DNA from: Xestospongia muta
Taxonomy: Eukaryota; Porifera; Demospongiae; Haplosclerida; Petrosiidae
Direction: 5' to 3'
Assembly (NCBI GenBank): GCA_963693285.1
Contig: OY848917.1
Span: forward strand, 24,234,245 to 24,298,244
DNA length: 64,000 nucleotides
In this document: piece by piece, positions 56,951 to 64,000 of the stretch
Layout of the letters: each line of letters opens with the position of its first letter
Position numbering within the stretch: position 1 is the stretch's first letter
Translations under genes and position numbers: made by a program
The notes under the pieces: generated by a model
Databases searched by the model: none
Seen by the model: only the letters and a program-made list of their open reading frames with translations
What the model was told of the DNA's origin: nothing

Positions 56951-57119
56951 AACAAACTGAATGAATTCCATATTAAATAATAGCAGTATTGGTTAAACAA
57001 TTATACAAATATTACGTGACCAAGGAATATAATCCTATATGCGCACAATAAAAAAGGCTAATTAATTTGAAATGAATTGTGTACTAATTTATACATTATG
57101 AAGGAAAGTGAAAGTTAGT

Positions 57120-57288
57120 TTTTTTTAAATGTAGTCACCATCATGTTTTAATTCCTTTGCCAAGATTGATTTAGATTGAAGATCACTTGTAAAAGGCACA
57201 TAGACTATTAGAAGATGGTATATGTATTTCACATTCTTCAAGGGCAAACTTCTTGTGTGTAGTTTCAACTGTATCAATTAAAGTGAAA
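57120..57288 (-). pseudogene. Repeat-tailed membrane protein, exon 2 remnant (U3)
   Basis: After a GATACAG acceptor the minus strand reads VETTHKKFALEECEIHIPSSN, matching the start of exon 2 in U1 and U2. The tyrosine motifs and all repeats are gone. Confidence 0.6.
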
Positions 57289-57842
57289 GAAAAACATTTT
57301 ATTTGTATACAGTAATAGGTGGCTTATAATTACATACCACAAGCACCTAATTTGTCAAAACTTAATTTCTGTTTCAAACAATCGGTAGCTTAAAGCTTTA
57401 ACCTATAAAATCACTAATTTTGCGTTATTCAGAAAGTTATTTTCCCAAATAAACTCCTGTTATAGCTTCTATCACTAACATTAACTAACTAAGCCATTGT
57501 GATATATTGATGTGAGGGAGTGTACACTTATCACAACTTTATAAATGTTTTCTTACATACACTACAGAAATTAATATGTCATTTTAACAACTAGTTTGCA
57601 CCTGAAATGGATGCATTACTATGGTATACTGTGTAATTTGTTGGGATGGTATACTATTACAAAGCACCAAATTATACAGTGAGCAATTCATACCAGACTA
57701 GTGAAAGTTAATAAAACACCTAGTTATGAACAGAGTAAAGCATATATCTCATAAGATATTTGAGTTTAAATTGTACTCTTAAACTGAGAGGCATTATTAA
57801 TCATTGGATGATGGTTCTTAGTTTTAAATGATCATTTGATAC

Positions 57843-57969
57843 TTACACAACATTGTTTGATCTTTCCAAACTTAGCCCACACAAACAGCAGTACTACGCT
57901 GACTGCAATAGTGACATAGAGAAGTATTATAATAATAATAATAGTAGTAGAAGGATTTTCCAAGTACAT
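57843..57969 (-). CDS. Repeat-tailed membrane protein, exon 1 homologue (U3)
   Basis: ATG at 57969: MYLENPSTT, a long Ile/Val/Leu membrane segment, then VWAKFGKIKQCC and a GTAAGTA donor. The exon is intact, but its downstream partner is decayed, so the locus is probably dead. The ectodomain is again under ten residues. Confidence 0.5.
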
Positions 57970-58001
57970 CACTAAGTAACGAAGTCTTCTATGCCACTGG
58001 T

Positions 58002-58008
58002 GGGCGTG
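58002..58008 (-). promoter_or_regulatory. CACGCCC box (U3)
   Basis: 33 bp upstream of the U3 ATG; reads CCACGCCCACC on the minus strand. Confidence 0.35.
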
Positions 58009-58329
58009 GTAGGACACTAAAATATGTAATTAAAGATTGCGTTAGCTATAATACATTCCACAATACATAGAATAATGGACCCACCTTTGCCTGACGAAAG
58101 AAAGAACTTATGAACGATGTTGTGCCTATGTACTGATATTAACCTTTGTTGTCTGTTTGCCTTTTTATTTATTTAGTGTCAGTGTTGTAATATCAGTTAA
58201 GAATTTTTATAATATTATTATACTTCAAAATAATAGTTAAAGATAATTAATGACTATATAAAGACACATTCATATAATGGATTTTGCTACCAAATTTAAT
58301 TATAATCACTATTTAAAATCTTCAAAACT

Positions 58330-58930
58330 TGTATATTCACTCAGAGTGGCACTAAACCTTCTATCTTATCACTTGTGTCTCAAACTGTAACAATTATATT
58401 CAAAGAATTGAGCAAAGAAGGCGCCTCACCCTGTTAATAATCAGAAAGTACTCAATATCAAATCATTTTCTGAGTTTCACTTGAATGTAATGACCCTCTC
58501 AACTTGTTGCTCTATTTCCAAATTATGTCTACTCTATAAAATCACTAGTACTAACAACCACCTTTATTTTCCTTCTGATATTTTAATTCACAAATCTCTG
58601 CCAAGTTATGCTTCTCATCACTTTGATCCTCTCACCTTCACCATTCCTTATTCTCATTCATCTCCTTCACAAAACTCATTTGTCCCTTCTGTTCTCTCTC
58701 TGTGGAATTCACTTCTTTATCATGTAAAATCTAGCTCATCACTAATCACTATTATATCTAAAGTAAATATGCTTCTTTACTAAATATCAACTCACCATCA
58801 CTTATCTCACTCAAACCTATCATATACTATCAGTCACTTATTTTATCTCTGTGTTATTAATGATACTATATCCTGTACTTTAATACATTAATTCTTTTTA
58901 TTAATTATTGTTCTATTCTGTTTGTACCCT
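58330..58930 (+). mobile_element. Non-LTR retrotransposon RT 3' remnant
   Basis: Plus-strand frames show RRRLTLL, 'LCLLYKITSTNNH' and 'VLSLWNSLLYHV', the order of landmarks at the end of LINE reverse transcriptase ORFs (R.R..LC.LYKI, then .R..NSF.P.....WN.LP..I). Upstream RT motifs are absent. Confidence 0.7.
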
Positions 58931-59492
58931 TTAAAGCAGTACCTATTACATTATTACTAGTACAGAACCTGTATGCATTCATTTTGTCAATAAGAAATGT
59001 ATAAAGGTAATTGTATCTACATCTATATCCAAGGAGTAATCCTAGCCAATAGAGCAAACAACAACCAGTCAGTCACAGAGTAAGCTATGGTATATAGTTT
59101 ACAGAGCTAGTAGAATAACTGCATCAAATTTTAGGAGTACTACTCGTACAAACATCACTAAGTCTAGCCCATCATTTATTAATTAAATCAGCAGTAAATC
59201 TTCTATTTTCCTTATCCAGCCTTGAATGAAGAAGTTATAGACATGATGATGTTCTTGTAAGCTTTTAGCTGTTTCATAGTGTAAGGACTGGTTGTATTGA
59301 TGAGGTAGTTAAATGTGATAGGATGTTAAATTTCAGGCCAGAGTTGTATAAGACTGTAACCTGGAGACATCTATTGCTGCTATATAGATCACATGACAAC
59401 CAGCTATATTCAGCTTTTCCTTGTACCTCGTTTTTGCAACAGCATCTAATTCCTCGTGATATTTTGAGTACAATATCATTCGCTACTCACAT

Positions 59493-59531
59493 CACGTGTG
59501 CATTTACAACTCAAAATGGCGGCCTAGCAAC
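59493..59531. promoter_or_regulatory. Promoter-like cluster (E-box, YY1-like, RFX half-site-like)
   Basis: CACGTG at 59493, AAATGGCGGCC at 59513 and CCTAGCAAC at 59523 lie within 40 bp. The ATG in the YY1-like motif is followed at once by a stop, so it is not a start codon in this frame. No obvious gene follows on the plus strand. Confidence 0.25.
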
Positions 59532-59550
59532 GCATTTACAGTTGCTATCA

Positions 59551-59590
59551 ATTAATTAAATTAATTAAATTAATTTAATTAATTAATCTT
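59551..59590. repeat. AATT-rich simple repeat
   Basis: TTAAATTAA-type repeats. Confidence 0.8.
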
Positions 59591-59664
59591 GTGCTTTTGG
59601 TCTATACATAAACACATTCACAAGTTGGATTTTCATACCAAATGTTATAATAACAATTCAAAAT

Positions 59665-59795
59665 CTTCAACACTTGTATATTCACTCTAAAAGTTTGTAT
59701 ATTCACTCCAAAAATATGTATATTCACTCTACAAATTTGTATATTCACTCTAAAACTATGTATAACCACTCTAAAAATTTGTATATTCACTCTAT
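59665..59795. repeat. 21-bp tandem repeat, about six copies
   Basis: Unit TTGTATATTCACTCTAAAAA with variants. It lies just beyond the stop of the fucosyltransferase-like gene, in its probable 3' UTR. Single copies of the unit occur at 54697 and 58331, so it has expanded here only. Confidence 0.85.
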
Positions 59796-61177
59796 ACTTT
59801 ACAACGATTCAAGTTATAAACGTGGTTCTTTGGCTTGTGAATTAATACTTTGTTTATAATTTTACTTTGATACAATCCTCCACCTACTGCTATAAGATAT
59901 TCAGCTTGAGCCATAGCTTCTGTCTCTACTAGTGATACAATGCCACTATCATCAACACCACCATATAATGATGGATCATACTGACTGATTTTATATCTGC
60001 CATTTTCCAGAACGTGTCTCTTTATGTAGAGTTTTATAGCATTCTTACTAATATCACTATTACTAAAGGTATTAGTTCCCCATTCTCCCAAATCCCAAAA
60101 ATGAAGAACAGTTAAGTCTGGGTTATGAGTTAATAAATCCTCTCTGATTAGACGTACCTTTCCCAAACAAGCTTGTATGGCCTTAAAATTGGCTTTGTAA
60201 CGTACTCGGAAATGCTCAGTGCGTATATGTATGCTTAGAAATGGTCTCCCATTTGTTACATTTTGTATAAAGTCATTTGCTTGTTTTGTAATGAACTCAT
60301 TGATCTCAAAGCCTTTCTTTGGCATGCTATGATAAGAAACATTGTTCAATCTAAGTCGTATACCACCTGATGTTGCTAGCCCTCTCCATGTTGTGAAGAC
60401 AATTGAAGTGTTTTGTCCTAACATCCACTCTGATGTAAGATTTCTACCATTATAAGGAGTCCAAGAACGAACACAATATGTAGTTACAATATTGAATGGT
60501 TTCACTTTATATTGCAATGCTAAGTTGTTTAATTCAATCAGAAAATCATTTCTCAATTCAATAATGCTATCCACAAAACTGCAATCAATAATGGGCTTCT
60601 CTTGCAGACTTTGAACAACTGATTTTGCTCCGACTCCATCATACTGATGAGGATTGTATGAATAATAAATTAAATGTATCAAAACAATAGATCGATGTGA
60701 ATACCTGATGAATCTTTCCAAAGATGCTAATTGTGGTAAATGACTTGATTGTAAGTATAATTGTAGGCTAGTTTCATTGTACAGAGAGAATATACTAATA
60801 TTTGAAGGACAGAACCGCCCATGAAAATTAGATCTTTTAGTACAACTCACGTCACCATTGATGTACAAGCATTGACAGTATTTACCACTCACGGTACATA
60901 GACGAGAATCACAGGTTATTGGAGCAACAGGTTCAGCTCCTATTAGGTCAGCAACTTGTACTAGGTTTATTAAATACAACTGACACATTGTTAATTGTTC
61001 ATTGAAGAATCGAGCTAAAACAAAACGAATTGAAGGAATGTGTGGTTGTCTTTTATACTGAGAAGAAAGATCCGATGTATGTCTGTCATAGAACTGGAAT
61101 GATAGAATAGCTACAACTATCAAACTGACAATAACAAAGAATAATCTACAACAAACTCTACTTCTACGTATTCGCAT
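59792..61177 (-). CDS. Fucosyltransferase-like type II membrane protein
   Basis: One uninterrupted 461-codon frame. The N-terminus MRIRRSRVCCRLF is basic and is followed by a membrane anchor (about residues 11-29), as in Golgi glycosyltransferases. A Cys-rich stem-like region lies at 85-125 (CDSRLCTV, YCQCLY). The C-terminal half resembles the GDP-fucose O-fucosyltransferase superfamily. RPFLSIHIRTEHFR at 311-324 fits the HxR GDP-binding motif, and ETEAMAQAEYLIAVGGGLYQS at 418-438 fits the final motif with an acidic residue and a Gly/Ser turn. A transferase acting on secreted glycoproteins in the ER or Golgi is inferred. Family assignment is tentative since the motifs are short. Three sets of broken copies lie at 46.7-56.9 kb. 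A CACGCCC box lies 25 bp upstream and a TGAGTCA site 57 bp upstream. Confidence 0.6.
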   Translation of the reverse strand: MRIRRSRVCCRLFFVIVSLIVVAILSFQFYDRHTSDLSSQYKRQPHIPSIRFVLARFFNEQLTMCQLYLINLVQVADLIGAEPVAPITCDSRLCTVSGKYCQCLYINGDVSCTKRSNFHGRFCPSNISIFSLYNETSLQLYLQSSHLPQLASLERFIRYSHRSIVLIHLIYYSYNPHQYDGVGAKSVVQSLQEKPIIDCSFVDSIIELRNDFLIELNNLALQYKVKPFNIVTTYCVRSWTPYNGRNLTSEWMLGQNTSIVFTTWRGLATSGGIRLRLNNVSYHSMPKKGFEINEFITKQANDFIQNVTNGRPFLSIHIRTEHFRVRYKANFKAIQACLGKVRLIREDLLTHNPDLTVLHFWDLGEWGTNTFSNSDISKNAIKLYIKRHVLENGRYKISQYDPSLYGGVDDSGIVSLVETEAMAQAEYLIAVGGGLYQSKIINKVLIHKPKNHVYNLNRCKV

Positions 61178-61201
61178 GACTGACTACATTGCTCATTGAG
61201 A

Positions 61202-61240
61202 CACGCCCCTCCCGCCCTTTCATAATAAGTGACTGAGTCA
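61202..61240 (-). promoter_or_regulatory. GC box and AP-1-like site upstream of fucosyltransferase-like gene
   Basis: CACGCCCCTCCCGCCC at 61202-61217 and TGAGTCA at 61234-61240, directly upstream of the ATG. Unusually G/C-rich for this window. Confidence 0.45.
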
Positions 61241-61259
61241 GTGTGATCATATGTGGCTA

Positions 61260-62420
61260 TTTAAAGTCTAGCGTGTTTAGCCGAGCATTTAAGAGGGCAG
61301 TTAACAATCTAAGTAAAGTAATAATTTGTAAATAAAACATAAAACGCAATATGACTAGAACAAAAGAAAAATTAGTGTTTACATAACATGTATATATTGT
61401 TTCTGTTCATTGTATTACCATTACAAGTAATAATATAATTAATCAGTTTTAGACTATACAATTATTACTAACCATCAAACAAAATTCATTAAACAGGCCT
61501 ACCAGCTAATCAGCAGAGTAAGACTTAAAAATAAAGTATTTAACAGTTAAAAATTACTTAGTACATGTTCAAAATAAGATGTAACATAAATATGTTTCTA
61601 TATGAATCCAATAAAAATGGACATAAACAAGACGGTAGCAACATAATATCATTAACATATAAAGATATCATATCAATTACATAAACAGTCCCTATGAATA
61701 GCAATATAATCATTTATAGGGATAATCTCTGAACTTACCACCTTATTGATATGAAGAAATTCTTGTATTATCTTTTTTTTTAATTTCGAAGAAAGTATTA
61801 TATAATTGTTTGGAACATTTCCTAATTAATGTGACAATGGGGTGTGTCATAATGAACATGATAGCATCTTTGATACTAATTCAATCAAGTATCACAACTG
61901 ATTGAGCAAACTATACAATACTTGTGTAAACTAACTCTATTATTATGCATTGTGTAGTCAAATATAAGTAAAACTTAATGAGTGCTCAACATGAGACATA
62001 TGAAAGTTAGTAACCTATACACTAGCTTTAGATTATTACAAGGAAAGTTTTAATACGTACTAATTATTATCAGATAAGATATCATGAAAAGTTAACATCT
62101 TACAAGTTGTATATTTCATCAGAGCTTAGAATAGCCGACATTTTGATTTACTTAACTGATCAATGTACCTTGGAGTACTCTACTTTACTTCCTGCTTACT
62201 GCATGTTTGTAAAATCACGAAAATTTAACATCTCACTAATGGTATATTCATTCACAACTTAGGTAGTTGATATTTTTAAAGTCAATACATGTGGGTGCAA
62301 TAAAATACTATTATGTCTACATATAATAGTATGATAGGATCTTCTATGGCAAAAGGACTAAAGGTAACCATTAAAGTTTTAATTTTATGCATGTTTTACA
62401 CTCTAAGTTATAATAAATTA
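61260..62420. other. Intergenic, nothing recognised
   Basis: AT-rich, no long frames, no homology to other parts of the window noticed. Confidence 0.5.
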
Positions 62421-62427
62421 AACTGAC

Positions 62428-62569
62428 CTGTTCCATCAAGTCCCTCAAATATCCAGTCATTTTCTTTGTTGTGTGTCTTAATTAAGATGTTCATGAAACT
62501 AACAGGCAGTTGCAACCTATCACTTTTTTGTTTAAAGAAACACATCTTGTCCTTCTTTGGAAATACTAG
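62428..62569 (-). CDS. Exon with methyltransferase-like motif (tentative)
   Basis: Between an AG/GTATGG acceptor near 62582 and the donor AACAG/GTCAGT near 62428 the frame reads LQLPVSFMNILIKT and NDWIFEGLDGTG. The pattern '.QLP...M..LI......DW.F.G..GTG' resembles the C-terminal SAM-binding segment of N6/N4-type DNA methyltransferase domains (usually 'D.F.G.GT'). The next exon was not found, so this may be a relic. Confidence 0.35.
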
Positions 62570-62653
62570 CATTGCTTCCATACCTCACTATTATTATTTT
62601 ACTAGCTTCTATTAATAATCTCATAAAGTAATATAAATAACTAAGTGAACCTT

Positions 62654-62724
62654 ACCATTCTTCATAGCACACACACAACTATATGTACATTTCCATCAAT
62701 AGTCCTGATGGAGGAGGCAACAAT
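62654..62724 (-). CDS. Small upstream exon of the same tentative gene
   Basis: Acceptor GGACATAG, donor AATG/GTAAGG. It encodes IVASSIRTIDGNVHIVVC and joins in frame (phase 1) to the exon at 62.43-62.58 kb. Confidence 0.3.
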
Positions 62725-62729
62725 TCCTA

Positions 62730-63750
62730 TGTCCTCAAGGATAAGTAGAAACACAAGTATGTAGCATTGAAGTCTCACATTTAGATTCAGAGTTTTAACT
62801 AAAGTGACATGTTTTATATAGTAAATGACTGTAATTTAAAAAATAACACATAGTAAACTCAGTATTTTTAATATACATTATCCGTATTTTCATAAAATTG
62901 GATTCATTTCTCAAATCTATAATGATGAGAGTAAACCTAATTGTCTATTGATGTTATGCTACAGCATCCACATCCATTCAGGAACCACCCTTCAACCTAG
63001 GTTAGAGAATGAATAATTGTTTGTTTGTCCTTGTCCATGACCTACCTTTGCCTTTGTGTTTGACTGGTTGTACATACAGAATACACTTCCTTAAAACAAA
63101 CTATGCATTGATTAGAATAAATTTTCTTAATATCCTAGGCCATTGGAACATAGCCAGACCTCTGACCACAGGGACAGTGGCATGGGCTTGTATATAGCAC
63201 AGACTTCTTCATTGACCTCTAGTTGCTATATATATATGATGCTATAATTGTATATATGACAACAACATAAATGGGTACATGTCACCTGATTTATGTGCAG
63301 GGTGCTCAGAAGAAATTGCTAACATTTCAAAGTACACACTGGTTGCAGAATCAGTTATAGATTTTCTGTTAATTACAACAGGTATCCTGCTATGCATATA
63401 AACATTTCATATTTGTAACAAAACTTCAAGTCAACATGAAGTAATTCTATTGATGGCATTGAGTTCACTGTTCAGTACTGCATCCAATTCTCTGTTAAGC
63501 TGAAACCAGAATTTTCTTTTGTAAAATAATTTTTTTTGAATTGTACAAGGAACTATACTTCATGTACAATATATGTTGACATTACAAAGGGTCCACAAAA
63601 ATGCTAGTTCTATTCTAAAATGGTAGTTACGTCATAAATAGTAAATTTGAAGGCGTTTCATATCCATATAATTATATACACTTCAGCAATTTAAAAAATA
63701 TAGACAGACAGTGAAAGGACATCTATTTCATATTAATATGTACAAAACAC
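62730..63750. other. Intergenic or decayed sequence
   Basis: No convincing exon. A plus-strand frame at 63009-63197 has no recognisable features. Confidence 0.4.
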
Positions 63751-63751
63751 A

Positions 63752-63883
63752 TTATGAGTCATTATCATAATAACGAATATCAGCATTAATTAATAATGGA
63801 GTATTATCATCATCACTGCTTAATAGTTCATCATGTTCTGGTATACTGGATGGAATAGTAGGTAAAACTGGAAGAGTTGGATT
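63752..63883 (-). CDS. Last exon of a gene entering from the right
   Basis: Acceptor TTATATAG and a 44-codon phase-0 frame to TAA. The encoded end is proline-rich, then acidic: NPTLPVLPTIP, EHDELLSSDDDNTPLL, YYDNDS. LSSDDD is a likely casein kinase 2 site cluster, and EHDELL is close to an acidic dileucine sorting motif; both are inferences. The rest of the gene is outside the window. Confidence 0.5.
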   Translation of the reverse strand, partial: NPTLPVLPTIPSSIPEHDELLSSDDDNTPLLINADIRYYDNDS

Positions 63884-64000
63884 CTATATAAAGTAAAGAG
63901 AGATAAATTAACAATGTCTATGGAAATAATAAAAGTGTAAACAATAAATATTATTGTATATATTAAAGCAATTCAGAAGTCTATGTACAGACATACAACA

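Larger units (their letters stand above)
55874..58100. repeat. Tandem unit U3 (partial)
   Basis: Begins like U1 and U2 but diverges after 56.6 kb. The repeat-tail exon has lost its repeats and the downstream part is replaced by a LINE fragment. Confidence 0.75.

Overview
The window looks like nuclear DNA of an early-branching animal, most plausibly a demosponge. The base composition is strongly AT-rich. Genes are split by short introns with GTAAG donors and TTTTAG acceptors, and secreted proteins are built from small cysteine-rich exons. The module types seen (IgGFc-binding N-terminal domain, somatomedin-B-like, Kunitz) and the abundant Ty3/Gypsy remnants also point to a metazoan. No rRNA, tRNA, CRISPR array or bacterial-style operon was found. 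The assignment to sponges is inference from style, not from a search.

Region 1 (1-4.3 kb) is one copy of a segmental duplication whose second copy is at 37.43-41.7 kb. Both copies hold a decayed Gypsy fragment and a degenerate somatomedin-B-like (SMB-like) last exon. Only the first copy carries a 637-bp Mutator-type inverted-repeat element with a 9-bp target duplication; the second copy preserves the empty site.

Region 2 (4.1-28.0 kb, minus strand) is the main feature. It is an array of 24 SMB-like exons (10-Cys pattern), mostly alternating with short Ser/Thr/Pro-rich linker exons. Almost all intact exons start and end in phase 1. Interspersed are one intact IgGFc-binding domain exon (17.2-18.5 kb), two decayed copies of that domain, a Kunitz exon and another Cys-rich exon. 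Three SMB-like exons carry a stop and abut an LTR-like sequence, so the array probably represents two or three tandem genes for large secreted mosaic, mucin-like proteins, or one gene with decayed copies. Gypsy gag and pol fragments on both strands break it up.

Region 3 (28-37.4 kb) is repeat-rich: a decayed ZSWIM/MULE-transposase-like gene on the plus strand (about 32.4-35.2 kb), a dispersed repeat family, microsatellites, and a small secreted Cys-rich gene resembling invertebrate stanniocalcin-like proteins (36.5-37.4 kb, minus).

Region 4 (41.5-46.3 kb) holds a degenerate Gypsy element on the minus strand and an unexplained GC-richer block at 45.4-45.9 kb.

Region 5 (46.3-61.3 kb, minus) is a tandem array of about 4.5-5 kb units. 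Two units carry an intact two-exon gene for a single-pass membrane protein with a tiny ectodomain, a juxtamembrane Cys pair, tyrosine motifs and a variable number of 13-residue repeats; a third unit is decayed. Each unit also holds fragments of a fucosyltransferase-like gene whose complete version, a 461-residue type II membrane protein, lies at 59.8-61.2 kb. A CACGCCC-type box sits 25-33 bp upstream of the ATG in all four. A 240-bp MITE with a matching empty site dates to after the unit duplication.

Region 6 (61.3-64 kb) is mostly intergenic, with two exons ending in a methyltransferase-like motif and the last exon of a gene entering from beyond the right edge.
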